Assembly: GCF_013375155.1 (NCBI RefSeq)
Contig: NZ_JABXOF010000005.1
Location: forward strand, 248,001 to 312,000
Direction: 5' to 3'
Source of the DNA: Serratia ureilytica
Lineage (GTDB): Bacteria > Pseudomonadota > Gammaproteobacteria > Enterobacterales > Enterobacteriaceae
DNA length: 64,000 nt
How positions within the stretch are numbered: the first letter of the stretch is position 1; every line of letters starts with the position of its first letter. The notes below the pieces were generated by a model. It did no database searches, was not told the origin of the DNA, and saw only the letters and a program-made list of their open reading frames with translations. Of the stretch, positions 53,141-63,875 are shown one piece after another. The position numbers and the translations under genes were made by a program.

Positions 53141-54523
53141 ATGTCTTATCGCAGCAAAGTGGCAATCGTCTATCTGCTCGGCTTTTTCGTCGATCTGATC
53201 AATATGTTTATCGCCAACGTCGCCTACCCCGCCATCGGCCAGGCGATGGCGGCGTCGGTCAGCCAGCTGGCGTGGGTCAGCAACGGCTATATTCTCGGCC
53301 TGACGCTGGTGATCCCGCTCAGCGCCTGGCTGGCGCAGCGCATCGGCGGGCGGCGGGTGTTTCTGCTCTCGCTGGCGCTGTTCATGCTGGCCACCCTCGG
53401 CGCGGGCAACGCCGACAGCATCGGCGCGCTGATCGGCTGGCGCACCCTGCAAGGCATGGGCGGCGGTTTGCTGATCCCCATCGGCCAGACGCTGACCTAT
53501 CAGCTGTACCGCAGCCATGAACGCGCCGGGCTGTCGGCCGCCATCATGTTGGTGGGGCTGCTGGCGCCGGCGCTGTCACCGGCGCTGGGCGGCTGGCTCG
53601 TCGATAGCCTGGACTGGCGCTGGGTGTTTTTCGCCAACCTGCCGCTGGCGGCCCTGGCCCTGGCGCTGGCGGCGCTGTGGCTACGTGCGGAAACGCCGAC
53701 GGCGGCGTGCAAACCGCTCGACGCGACAGGATTACTGAGCGCCTGCGCGGCGCTGACGCTGCTGCTGCTCGGCCTGACCCGGCTGAGCGAAGCCGGTCAT
53801 CAGGTTTCCGGCGCGGCGCTGCTGGCCGCCGGGCTGCTGGTGCTGGCCTATTATCTGCGCCATAGCCTGCGCACCCCGCAGCCGCTGCTGAACCTGCGGC
53901 TGGTCGGCGATCCGCTGCTGCGCAACGCCATGGCGGTTTATTTGTGCATTCCCGGCCTGTTCATCGGCGTCAGCCTGGTGGCGATGCTGTATTTGCAAAA
54001 CCAGCTGGGGATGCCCGCCGCGCAGGTCGGCGGCCTGATGCTGCCCTGGGCGCTGGCGTCGTTCCTGGCCATCACGTTGACCGGCAAAAGCTTTAATCGC
54101 CTCGGCCCGCGGCCGCTGCTGATCGCCGGCTGCCTGTTGCAAGGCGCCGGCATGCTGACGTTGGCCCAGATCGATCAGGCCGGGCAGCACGCGTTGCAGA
54201 TCGCCGCCTTCGCCCTGATGGGGTTCGGCGGCAGTCTGTGCAGCAGCACCGCGCAGAGCAGCGCGTTTCTGCAGATCCCCGACGGCCAATTGGCGGACGC
54301 CAGCGCACTGTGGAATATCAACCGCCAGCTCAGTTTTTGCCTCGGCGTGGCGCTGCTCAGCCTGCTGCTGAATCTGCTGCTGACCGTGTTGCCGCCCGCG
54401 GCGGCTTACCGAACCTGCTTCATTCTGGCGGGCGCCAGCGCACTTATCCCGCTGTTGCTGTGTCTGCGCCTCGCCAACCGCGCCATCGTGCGCCAACTCA
54501 ATGCTCAACAGGATGCTTTATGA
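53141..54523 (+). CDS. MFS multidrug-type transporter (DHA2-like)
   Basis: 460 residues with about fourteen membrane helices. Motif A lies near IPLSAWLAQRIGGRRVF. The motif LDWRWVFFANLPLAAL is characteristic of 14-helix drug/H+ antiporters. The next gene overlaps its stop by 4 nt. Substrate unknown. Confidence 0.88.
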   Translation: MSYRSKVAIVYLLGFFVDLINMFIANVAYPAIGQAMAASVSQLAWVSNGYILGLTLVIPLSAWLAQRIGGRRVFLLSLALFMLATLGAGNADSIGALIGWRTLQGMGGGLLIPIGQTLTYQLYRSHERAGLSAAIMLVGLLAPALSPALGGWLVDSLDWRWVFFANLPLAALALALAALWLRAETPTAACKPLDATGLLSACAALTLLLLGLTRLSEAGHQVSGAALLAAGLLVLAYYLRHSLRTPQPLLNLRLVGDPLLRNAMAVYLCIPGLFIGVSLVAMLYLQNQLGMPAAQVGGLMLPWALASFLAITLTGKSFNRLGPRPLLIAGCLLQGAGMLTLAQIDQAGQHALQIAAFALMGFGGSLCSSTAQSSAFLQIPDGQLADASALWNINRQLSFCLGVALLSLLLNLLLTVLPPAAAYRTCFILAGASALIPLLLCLRLANRAIVRQLNAQQDAL

Positions 54524-54900
54524 ACCCGTATTTTACCGAAGTGATCGACGCCCACATCGCCATTGAACGCTGGCTGGGCAAAGGCGCCGGAGAGGAGCAA
54601 GCGCTGCTGGCGCGCTTTACGCCGGATTTCAGCATGATCGCGCTGAACGGCGCCCCGCTGGATTTCACCGCGCTGTGCGCTTTTTTCCGCGCGCATCGCG
54701 CCGCCAAACCGGGACTGGAAATCGAGATAGAAGAGATGAAGCTGGTGGCCGAATGGCCGACTGGCGCGGTAGTCAGCTACCGGGAAAAACAGAGCCTGCA
54801 GGGGCAAAGCGCCACGCTGCGCTACTCCACGGTGGTGTTTGAACGCCTGCCCGACGCGCTCGGCTGGCGGCATTTGCACGAAACCGCCGCGGCGCAATAA
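54520..54900 (+). CDS. SnoaL/NTF2-like protein coupled to an MFS exporter
   Basis: 126 residues from ATG 54520, overlapping the transporter stop (ATGA). The cone-shaped NTF2-like fold is suggested by FTEVIDAHIAIERWLG and FTPDFSMIALNGAPLDFTAL and the C-terminal strand GWRHLHETAAA (DUF4440-like). It may bind or modify the exported compound; this is inference from position. Confidence 0.78.
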   Translation: MNPYFTEVIDAHIAIERWLGKGAGEEQALLARFTPDFSMIALNGAPLDFTALCAFFRAHRAAKPGLEIEIEEMKLVAEWPTGAVVSYREKQSLQGQSATLRYSTVVFERLPDALGWRHLHETAAAQ

Positions 54901-54999
54901 TTACAGGAAGCTGCCGGCCAGAAACAGTTCCCAACCGACGATCACCCCGCACAGGGTTACCGCGCTGAAAATGACTTCAAACAGATAGCGATGGATCAT
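54901..54999 (-). CDS. ydgU: YdgU-like small membrane protein
   Basis: 32 residues: MIHRYLFEVIFSAVTLCGVI followed by VGWELFLAGSFL, one membrane helix. It resembles E. coli YdgU (27 residues, RYRFELILIVLILCALIAG) in sequence and, more tellingly, in position beside asr. GAGG lies upstream of the ATG. A longer open frame of 63 codons adds nothing recognisable. Role unknown. Confidence 0.6.
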   Translation of the reverse strand: MIHRYLFEVIFSAVTLCGVIVGWELFLAGSFL

Positions 55000-55013
55000 C
55001 GTGAGTAGCCTCA

Positions 55014-55042
55014 AAAGAAGACACCCGGAAAGACCGGGTGTC
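55014..55042 (-). terminator. Hairpin terminator between asr and ydgU
   Basis: The minus strand reads GACACCCGG, TCTTT loop, CCGGGTGTC, then TTCTTTT. A second stem (GCGGAACC with GGTTCCGC, about 55060-55082) lies just before it. Partial read-through would supply ydgU. Confidence 0.75.
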
Positions 55043-55096
55043 TGGAATACGGGCTGTAGAGTGCGGAACCTTGTCGGTTCCGCAAACATCACTTAA

Positions 55097-55447
55097 TTAA
55101 GCTTTTTTACCGGCTTTTTTGTGGTGTTTTTTAGCGGCCTGAGCTTTCTGCACTGGCGCTTTTTTGTGGTGTTTTTTAGCAGCCTGGGCTTTCTGAGCTG
55201 GCGCTTTTTTGTGGTGCTTTTTAGCGGCCTGAGCTTTCTGGGCTGGCGCTTTTTTGTGGTGCTTGGCTTTCTTGTGGTGCGTTGCTTTAGCTGGCGCTTT
55301 TTCAGCAGCAGCCGCTGGCGCAGCGGTAGTGGTGGTCGCAGCTGGCGCGGTGGTGGTAGCCGGAGCAGTAGCTGCAGTATCAGCAGCGAAAGCAACAGAA
55401 GACAGACCCATAGTGGCAGCAACGATCAGCGCTAATACTTTTTTCAT
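55097..55447 (-). CDS. asr: Acid shock protein Asr
   Basis: 116 residues with a signal peptide ([20 protein letters not shown], cut before ADT). An Ala/Thr-rich linker is followed by a Lys/His-rich repeat domain ending AGKKA. The repeat unit [15 protein letters not shown] occurs three times. Asr is a periplasmic intrinsically disordered protein induced by low pH; its basic repeats are thought to buffer or protect proteins. An RstA box lies upstream. Confidence 0.92.
   Translation of the reverse strand: MKKVLALIVAATMGLSSVAFAADTAATAPATTTAPAATTTTAAPAAAAEKAPAKATHHKKAKHHKKAPAQKAQAAKKHHKKAPAQKAQAAKKHHKKAPVQKAQAAKKHHKKAGKKA
55133..55267 (-). repeat. Three tandem 45-bp units in asr
   Basis: The three units encode [30 protein letters not shown] and [15 protein letters not shown] (residues 61-105). 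Perfect nucleotide similarity over most of each unit implies recent expansion by slippage or recombination, so copy number is probably variable between strains. Confidence 0.85.
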
Positions 55448-55549
55448 CTTTAAATCCTCAGAGTGTTGTTTCGGTAAGCTCCGGTGGAGCCGTTGAAACA
55501 GATACTAGTGGAATCAAACGGCCGTTTCCGTGAGTGATTGGTTTCGCCG

Positions 55550-55563
55550 AGTAACCAAATGTA
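55550..55563 (-). promoter_or_regulatory. RstA box of asr
   Basis: The minus strand reads TACATTTGGTTACT, 13 of 14 positions of the RstA consensus TACATNTNGTTACA, about 103 bp upstream of the asr start. RstA is the known activator of asr in E. coli under acid. Confidence 0.8.
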
Positions 55564-55676
55564 CAAAGCCCAGGTGCCGGCAAACACCTGCGTGACGGCG
55601 GTTTTTTTCCGTGATCGGCCACACAAATCTCGGCATGGTCTACACTTAAAAGACATGTGTCGAAATGGAGAGCTGA

Positions 55677-55985
55677 ATGTTTAAGAAAGCGGAAAGAACA
55701 GAACGCGATATCGATCAGGATGTGACTCTGTTGGCCGATACGCTGGATGAAGTGTTGCGCGAGTCCGGTGACAAGACCAAAGAGGAACTGAAAGAGCTGC
55801 ACAGCAAGGCGAAAGGCGTGCTGCGCGACGCGCGAGCGCGATTCAACGGCTCCACCAGTCTGACACAACATGCGCGCGACGCGGTCGATCAAGCCGACAG
55901 CTATGTGCGTGACAAACCTTGGCAGGGCGTAGGGATCGGTGCCGCCGTCGGCATCGTGCTCGGCGTGCTGCTAGCCCGGCGTTAA
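55677..55985 (+). CDS. elaB: ElaB/YqjD-type tail-anchored protein (DUF883)
   Basis: 102 residues. A charged helical cytosolic part (ERDIDQDVTLLADTLDEVLRESGD and KELHSKAKGVLRDARARF) is followed by a C-terminal anchor GVGIGAAVGIVLGVLLARR, the DUF883 layout of the ribosome-associated, stationary-phase proteins ElaB, YqjD and YgaM. Which paralogue this is cannot be told from sequence alone. Confidence 0.8.
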   Translation: MFKKAERTERDIDQDVTLLADTLDEVLRESGDKTKEELKELHSKAKGVLRDARARFNGSTSLTQHARDAVDQADSYVRDKPWQGVGIGAAVGIVLGVLLARR

Positions 55986-56052
55986 CACCCCTGCAGTCAT
56001 AAAGATAAAACAGATGTGCGTCTGGCCCGCGGAAATCGCGGGCCGTTTAATT

Positions 56053-57477
56053 TTAGCGAAACAGCTGCGCCAGCCCCTGTACCGCCCGCTCCGCCTCCTC
56101 TCGCCGGCTGAAATTGGCGAACCCCAGCAGTAACCCTTGCCCCGCCGGATGGTCGATTCGCCAGTCAGACAACGCCTGCACCGCCAGCCCCTGTCGCCAG
56201 GCTTGCGCCGCCAACGGCGCATCCGCCAAGCCGTCGCGCAGCCGGGCCAACAGCTGAATGCCGCCCTGTTGCGGCACCGTCGTCAGCCACGCCCCCAGCT
56301 GCCGCTCCAACGCCAGCGTCAGCCACTCGCGCCGCTGGCGGTACAACGGCCGCATGCGTTTCAGGTGGCGATAGAAATGCCCTTGCCGGATAAAATCCGC
56401 CACGCCGGCCTGCAGCAGCGGCGGGCAACCGCAGCCGCGCAGCCGACTGCTGCGCGCAAAGGCCTCCGTGAGGCCGACGGGCACCACTAAATAAGCCATG
56501 CGCAGCGCCGGGAACAGCGTTTTGCTGAAGGTGCCGGCGTACAGCACCCGCCCCTGAACATCGAGGCTCTTCAGCGGCGGCAGCGGCCGCCCGTGATAGC
56601 GAAACTCGCTGTCGTAGTCATCCTCGAGGATCCAGGCCCCGCGCTGCTGCGCCCAGTCGAGCAGCGCCACCCGCCGCGCCAGACTGAGCGAGACGCCGAG
56701 CGGGCTTTGATGGGTCGGCGTCACCACCGCCAGCCGCGCCTCAGGCTCCGTCAGAATACCGGCGGCCACGTCCATGCCCTGTTCATCCACCGGCACGGCG
56801 ACCGGTCTGACGCCGGCGGCCCGCAGCAGCGGGCGCGTGACCGGATAGCCGGGATCTTCTATCCATACCGCGTCGCCGGCGTGCAACAGCGTCTCCGTCA
56901 CCCAGTCCAGCAACGCCGGATAACCGGCGCAGAGGAAAATTTGCTCCGGCCGGCAGCTGATGCCGCGCGACAAATGCAGATAATGGGCGATCGCCTCACG
57001 CAGTTCAGGCAGGCCGCCGGCCGGCGGCAGCGCCAGGGAAGCCGCCGTAGAACCGCGCAGCTGGCGGGCGACAATGCGCTGCCACAGCGCGCGGGGAAAC
57101 GCATCCAGCGCCGGCACGCCCAGTTGGAAAGGCTGCAGCATGCCCTGCGGCTGCAGCGGATCGGGCGCTATCGTCGCCAACGGCGGCATAGCGGGCATTG
57201 CGCCCGGCGGCATGTGCGGCAACTGCGGCGAGACATAGGTGCCCGCCTGCCCCCGGCTCTGCAAGAAACCTTCGGCAATAAGTTGCGCGTAGGCGCTTTC
57301 CACCGTGGCGCGCGCCACGCCCAAATCGCTCGCCAACCCGCGCACCGAAGGCAGCCGGCTGCCCGCCGCCAGGCTGCCCTGGGCGATGGCGTCTTTAATC
57401 CGCTGGTAAATCTGCCGGTACAGTGGCTCGGCGAGCCGGCTGTCCAGCCGCAATGAAGTCAGGAACGGCGGCATCAT
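56053..57477 (-). CDS. MocR-family transcriptional regulator
   Basis: 474 residues. N-terminal GntR winged helix (EPLYRQIYQRIKDAIAQGSLAAGSRLPSVRGLASDLGVARATVESAY) fused to a fold-I aminotransferase domain with the PLP Lys in YAGTFSKTLFPALRMAYL. It is divergent from the AhpD-like gene, sharing an inverted repeat at 57502-57527. The effector is probably an amine or a vitamin B6 form; this is inferred from the family. Confidence 0.92.
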   Translation of the reverse strand: MMPPFLTSLRLDSRLAEPLYRQIYQRIKDAIAQGSLAAGSRLPSVRGLASDLGVARATVESAYAQLIAEGFLQSRGQAGTYVSPQLPHMPPGAMPAMPPLATIAPDPLQPQGMLQPFQLGVPALDAFPRALWQRIVARQLRGSTAASLALPPAGGLPELREAIAHYLHLSRGISCRPEQIFLCAGYPALLDWVTETLLHAGDAVWIEDPGYPVTRPLLRAAGVRPVAVPVDEQGMDVAAGILTEPEARLAVVTPTHQSPLGVSLSLARRVALLDWAQQRGAWILEDDYDSEFRYHGRPLPPLKSLDVQGRVLYAGTFSKTLFPALRMAYLVVPVGLTEAFARSSRLRGCGCPPLLQAGVADFIRQGHFYRHLKRMRPLYRQRREWLTLALERQLGAWLTTVPQQGGIQLLARLRDGLADAPLAAQAWRQGLAVQALSDWRIDHPAGQGLLLGFANFSRREEAERAVQGLAQLFR

Positions 57478-57501
57478 GGCCCGGTTAAATAATCACTTTA
57501 T

Positions 57502-57527
57502 GGCCCTATAGCATAGACCATAAGGCC
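57502..57527. promoter_or_regulatory. 26-bp inverted repeat between MocR and AhpD-like genes
   Basis: GGCCCTAT-N10-ATAAGGCC, seven of eight arm positions matched, midway in the 95-bp divergent intergenic region. Candidate operator of the MocR regulator. Confidence 0.6.
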
Positions 57528-57572
57528 GCTAAAGTAGCGCCATGATTTCGTTACTATCGATTGAGGTTGACC

Positions 57573-58004
57573 ATGATTAAGCAACGTTTGAACTATGCCG
57601 AGCTGGCGCCCGCCCCGTACAAAAATATGGTGAGCGCGCTGATGGCGCTGGAGAAAGGCGCCCTGGACAAAGCGACCATCGAGTTGATGTTTATGCGCGT
57701 TTCGCAGATCAACGGCTGCGCCTACTGCCTGGACATGCACGGCAAAGCGCTGCGCGAAAGCGGCTTCAGCCATGCCAAGCTGGATACGTTGGCGGGCTGG
57801 CGCGTCAGCCATGAATTCAGCGAACGTGAACGCACGGCGCTGGAGTGGGCCGAGTCGGTTACGCTGATCGCCGCCACCGGCGCGCCGGACAGCGCTTTCG
57901 AGGCGCTGAAGGCGCACTTCAGCGATACCGAGATCGCCGATCTGACCTTCGCCATCAGCATCATGAACGCCTTCAACCGGCTGGCCGTCAGCATGCGTCA
58001 GTAA
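57573..58004 (+). CDS. AhpD/carboxymuconolactone-decarboxylase-like protein
   Basis: 143 residues from ATG 57573, with GAGG upstream. The CxxC motif INGCAYCLDMHGKALRESGFSHAKL and the C-terminal FNRLAVSMRQ fit the AhpD-like alkylhydroperoxidase family. A thiol-based peroxide or redox role is likely but unproven. Presumed target of the divergent MocR regulator. Confidence 0.88.
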   Translation: MIKQRLNYAELAPAPYKNMVSALMALEKGALDKATIELMFMRVSQINGCAYCLDMHGKALRESGFSHAKLDTLAGWRVSHEFSERERTALEWAESVTLIAATGAPDSAFEALKAHFSDTEIADLTFAISIMNAFNRLAVSMRQ

Positions 58005-58014
58005 TGCGCTCGCC

Positions 58015-58038
58015 TCCCCCTCTTGACTCTGAGGGGGA
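58015..58038 (+). terminator. Weak terminator after the AhpD-like gene
   Basis: CCCCCTC, an eight-base loop and GAGGGGG followed by AATTT. The T-run is short. Confidence 0.5.
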
Positions 58039-58111
58039 ATTTCACACCCGCAAAAATTTTTCCCCTCGCCTTTTCCAGCCCCGGCGCGGCCTGCGCGCAA
58101 AACCCGACAAA

Positions 58112-58127
58112 ACACCATATATGGCGT
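58112..58127. promoter_or_regulatory. NrdR box 1 upstream of nrdH
   Basis: ACACCATATATGGCGT, close to the NrdR consensus acaCwAtATaTwGtgt and itself nearly palindromic. Confidence 0.82.
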
Positions 58128-58129
58128 GG

Positions 58130-58148
58130 TTGATAAAACAAATATCAA
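58130..58148. promoter_or_regulatory. Inverted repeat between the NrdR boxes
   Basis: TTGATA-N7-TATCAA, a perfect 6-7-6 inverted repeat of 19 bp whose right arm enters NrdR box 2. It could bind a further regulator or contain the -35 region. It is not a convincing Fur box, although nrdHIEF is Fur-controlled in E. coli. Confidence 0.5.
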
Positions 58149-58158
58149 CATATAGTAT
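58143..58158. promoter_or_regulatory. NrdR box 2 upstream of nrdH
   Basis: TATCAACATATAGTAT keeps the core CwAnATaTwG. It lies 31 bp centre to centre from box 1 (about three turns), the spacing expected of paired NrdR sites. Confidence 0.7.
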
Positions 58159-58164
58159 TTTATC

Positions 58165-58237
58165 TATCAGCCGCAGGGAATGTTGTTCGGCTGATAACGC
58201 CGTCAGAAACGCCAGGAACAATGCTCCGTTCTCTGAC
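58165..58237 (+). other. Structured leader of nrdH with two hairpins
   Basis: Hairpin 1: TATCAGCCG (58165-58173) with CGGCTGATA (58188-58196), nine perfect pairs, 14-nt loop. Hairpin 2: GTCAGA (58202) with TCTGAC (58232-58237), with inner GAAC/GTTC pairs. They sit between the predicted promoter and the nrdH start and could control translation or stability. Confidence 0.55.
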
Positions 58238-58276
58238 TTGTCCGCCTTTCCCTCAGCTTAAAGGTAAATGCGAATC

Positions 58277-58507
58277 ATGAGCATTATTATTTACAGTAAG
58301 CCGGACTGTGTCCAGTGCAACGCTACCTATCGCGCATTTGATAAACAGGGGATTGATTATCAGGTGATCGACCTCACTCAAGATCCGCAGGCGCTGGACC
58401 ACGTTAAATCCTTAGGTTATCAGCAAGTTCCGGTGATTATCGCCGGTGACGATCACTGGGCCGGTTTCCGGCCGGACAAAATCGGCGCGCTGGCGCTCAC
58501 CTGCTGA
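58277..58507 (+). CDS. nrdH: NrdH glutaredoxin-like redoxin
   Basis: 76 residues from ATG 58277; an ATG three codons upstream is also possible. CVQC active site (residues 11-14), then QQVPVIIAGDDHWAGFRPDKI as in E. coli NrdH. It is the electron donor to NrdE, reduced by thioredoxin reductase. First gene of nrdHIEF, 9 nt before nrdI. Confidence 0.95.
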   Translation: MSIIIYSKPDCVQCNATYRAFDKQGIDYQVIDLTQDPQALDHVKSLGYQQVPVIIAGDDHWAGFRPDKIGALALTC

Positions 58508-58516
58508 GGCCCGACG

Positions 58517-58902
58517 ATGAATCCGCTGGTCTATTTCTCCAGCAGCTCGGAGAACACCCACCGATTCGTTGAGAAACTGGGCCTGCCGGCGATCCGCATT
58601 CCGATCGCCGGCGCCCGCAGCAAATTGCTGATGGAACAGCCCTATATCTTGATCGTGCCCAGCTATGGCGGCGGCAGCGCCGTCGGCGCGGTGCCGATCC
58701 AGGTGATCCGCTTTCTCAACGTTCCGCAAAACCGTTCATACCTGCGCGGCGTCATCGCCGCCGGGAACACCAACTTCGGCGCAGCATACGGCATCGCCGG
58801 CGACATCATCGCCAAAAAATGCCAGGTGCCTTTCTTGTACCGCTTCGAGCTGCTCGGCACTACGCAAGACGTTGAAAACGTTAGACAGGGAGTAACCGCA
58901 TT

Positions 58903-58921
<19 letters not shown>
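58517..58921 (+). CDS. nrdI: NrdI flavodoxin
   Basis: 134 residues. FMN phosphate loop [34 protein letters not shown] and [19 protein letters not shown]. It generates superoxide to assemble the Mn-tyrosyl radical cofactor of NrdF. Overlaps nrdE by 19 nt. Confidence 0.97.
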
Positions 58922-62027
<3,106 letters not shown>

Positions 62028-62070
62028 GGACATGACAGCGATGCCGGTCTTTCAGGCCGGTATCGTGCAT

Positions 62071-62358
62071 TCAATACCCTTGTTCTTTCTGACTGCGGAT
62101 CGCCAGAACAAACGCCGTATCGATATCAGGAATGTATTTGTAGAGCGCCAAATAACCGCGAGCTTGCTGCCCAATAATCAATTCACGCAGCCCTGCGCCA
62201 AGGGACCGTCCGATCAATGGATTATGTTCCAATACCGCAATTGCCTGGATGATTTCCTGAATGCGCCGCCCTGAATCCGCAGCGCCATACTGAGCCAAAT
62301 GAGCGAGAATACGTTCGATATCATCCCTGACCTCTGGCGCCAACTCGACATTTGCCAT
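62071..62358 (-). CDS. ParE/RelE-family toxin
   Basis: 95 residues with the ParE fold pattern VELAPEVRDDIERILAHLAQYGAADSGRRIQEIIQAI, LEHNPLIGRSLGAGLRELIIGQQARGYLALYKYIPD, and VLAIRSQKEQGY. It is convergent with nrdF (44 nt) and its start overlaps the antitoxin stop by one base. Family targets are DNA gyrase (ParE) or ribosomal mRNA (RelE); the motif details favour ParE but not decisively. Confidence 0.85.
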   Translation of the reverse strand: MANVELAPEVRDDIERILAHLAQYGAADSGRRIQEIIQAIAVLEHNPLIGRSLGAGLRELIIGQQARGYLALYKYIPDIDTAFVLAIRSQKEQGY

Positions 62359-62645
62359 CAGCGCCCCAATTTTTTAACCGGAGGTTTGACAGCGGCAGTA
62401 TCACCCGCTGCGTAATTTTCCAAATAACCGCGCATCTCTTTCCAAGAGACCGTCTCTCCCGTCGCAATTATCTTGGCATAGCGTTTTTCCGCTTCATTCT
62501 CAAAGTCGCGGCGCAACTCTTCCTGCTGCGTTTTCTCCGCGATTGCCTGCAAAATAAAGCTGTGAGACGTTACGCCAACCTGCTCGGCGACGGCAGCGAC
62601 TCGGGCTTTAAGCTCATCTGGAATACGAATGGTCGTCGTCGACAT
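62358..62645 (-). CDS. Ribbon-helix-helix antitoxin
   Basis: 95 residues. The N-terminal MSTTTIRIPDELKARVAAVAEQVGVTSHSFILQAIAEK is a ribbon-helix-helix DNA-binding domain; the C-terminal half (acidic then Pro/Lys-rich) should wrap the toxin. It precedes the toxin (TAATG coupling) and lies 26 nt from a perfect 8-8-8 palindrome, its presumed operator. Confidence 0.87.
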   Translation of the reverse strand: MSTTTIRIPDELKARVAAVAEQVGVTSHSFILQAIAEKTQQEELRRDFENEAEKRYAKIIATGETVSWKEMRGYLENYAAGDTAAVKPPVKKLGR

Positions 62646-62670
62646 AATCGCTCCTAACGTCGGTCAATCA

Positions 62671-62694
62671 CATGTAGCTCAATTGTGCTACATG
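62671..62694. promoter_or_regulatory. Operator of the toxin-antitoxin locus
   Basis: CATGTAGC-N8-GCTACATG, a perfect 8-bp inverted repeat with an 8-bp spacer, 25 bp upstream of the antitoxin start. Perfect palindromes here are typical of autoregulated TA operons. Confidence 0.8.
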
Positions 62695-62722
62695 CAGTCT
62701 GGCAGCGCAATAATGCAGAGGA

Positions 62723-62917
62723 TTATTTCACCGATTGACGCGGCTCTAGCCGCCGCCAGATAGCGCGTTTCTCCGCATCGCTGGCGGTCGGCCAGGCGGC
62801 GATCTCCGCCCGCGTGCGCCGGCATCCGCGGCACTGCTGGGTTTCGTCGTCAATCCGGCACAGGCTGACGCAGGGCGACCTGACGCCGGGATGAAACTGC
62901 TGATTGTCGCCCGTCAT
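62723..62917 (-). CDS. DUF1289 small Cys-rich protein (YdhL-like)
   Basis: 64 residues. SPCVSLCRIDDETQQCRGCRRTRAEIAAW matches the DUF1289 pattern SPCxxxCxxDxxxxxCxGCxRxxxE, four Cys likely to bind zinc or an Fe-S cluster. Function unknown. It is divergent in neither direction; a lone gene between the TA locus and an SDR. Confidence 0.85.
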   Translation of the reverse strand: MTGDNQQFHPGVRSPCVSLCRIDDETQQCRGCRRTRAEIAAWPTASDAEKRAIWRRLEPRQSVK

Positions 62918-62981
62918 ACGCTGCCCTTGATGTGATGAGTTCCGCCACAGGATACCCGATCCTGCGGCGGCGCGTCGTCAA

Positions 62982-63722
62982 TCAGATGATGCCGCCGTTG
63001 GCGCGCAGGGTTTGGCCGTTGATCCAACCGCCGTCGGCCCCCGCGAGGAAGGCCACCGCCGCAGCGATATCGTCCGGCGTGCCCAGGCGCTCCAGCGGCG
63101 CCATCTTCGCCAGCCGCTCGATAAGCTCCGGGGTTTTGCCGTCGAGGAACAAACCGGTGGCGGTCGGTCCCGGCGCGACGGCGTTCACCGTGATATTGCG
63201 GCCGCGCAGCTCTTTCGCCAGCACGCTGGTCAGCGCTTCGATCGCCGCCTTACTGGCGGCATACATGCCGTACCCCGGCTGCAGCAACCCCACCACGCTG
63301 GAGGAGAAGTTGATGATGCGGCCATTGTCGCGCAGGCGCTTCGCCGCCTCGCGCATCGCATTGAAGCTGCCTTTCAGATTGATGTCGAGCAGGCGATCCA
63401 CGTCTTCGTCACGCATGTCCGCCACCGGCGCCAGCGCGATCACCCCGGCGTTATTGACCAGCACGTCGACGCCGCCAAACGCCTGTTCGGCGCTGTCGAA
63501 CAGGCGGGCGACCGCAGATGCATCGCTGACGTCGGCTTTGACGCTCAAGGCGCGGCCGCCGCCCTGTTCAATCTTGCGCACCAGCTCATCGGCCGGCGCC
63601 GGGTTGCCCGAATAGTTGATGATGACGGTGAAGCCATCGGCGGCCAGACGCTCGGCGATGGCCGCGCCGATACCGCGCGATGCGCCGGTGACGATGGCGA
63701 CGGAGGGAGTTTTCTGATTCAT
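62982..63722 (-). CDS. Short-chain dehydrogenase/reductase (SDR)
   Basis: 246 residues from ATG 63720-63722, with AAGGA upstream; the longer frame's extra 14 codons lack a good start. Cofactor motif TGASRGIGAAIAERLAADG, NNAG in VLVNNAGVIALAP, catalytic Ser-Tyr-Lys in FSSSVVGLLQPGYGMYAASKAA, and the closing SDR motif GWINGQTLRANGGI. NADPH preference is suggested but the substrate is not. Confidence 0.9.
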   Translation of the reverse strand: MNQKTPSVAIVTGASRGIGAAIAERLAADGFTVIINYSGNPAPADELVRKIEQGGGRALSVKADVSDASAVARLFDSAEQAFGGVDVLVNNAGVIALAPVADMRDEDVDRLLDINLKGSFNAMREAAKRLRDNGRIINFSSSVVGLLQPGYGMYAASKAAIEALTSVLAKELRGRNITVNAVAPGPTATGLFLDGKTPELIERLAKMAPLERLGTPDDIAAAVAFLAGADGGWINGQTLRANGGII

Positions 63723-63847
63723 CGGGAGATCCTTAAAGAAAACGACGAGGGTAACGTTAATCATGCACTCTTTATCACGGCGAATAAGCCCCGATTCTCT
63801 GGCATCATCATCCCAAATTATCGAACAATGTCCCCAAGGCGCTTACG

Positions 63848-63870
63848 ATGGCCGCCCGTTGGGCGGCCAT
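63848..63870. terminator. Hairpin between the SDR and the next gene
   Basis: ATGGCCGCCC, GTT loop, GGGCGGCCAT: a perfect ten-bp stem without a long T-run. It may end the reverse-strand gene at the window edge. Confidence 0.55.
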
Positions 63871-63875
63871 CTCCA

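Noticed and set aside
58112-58160. Fur box upstream of nrdH
   Set aside because: The candidate bases match the 19-bp Fur consensus poorly; the signal is better explained as NrdR boxes and a separate inverted repeat.
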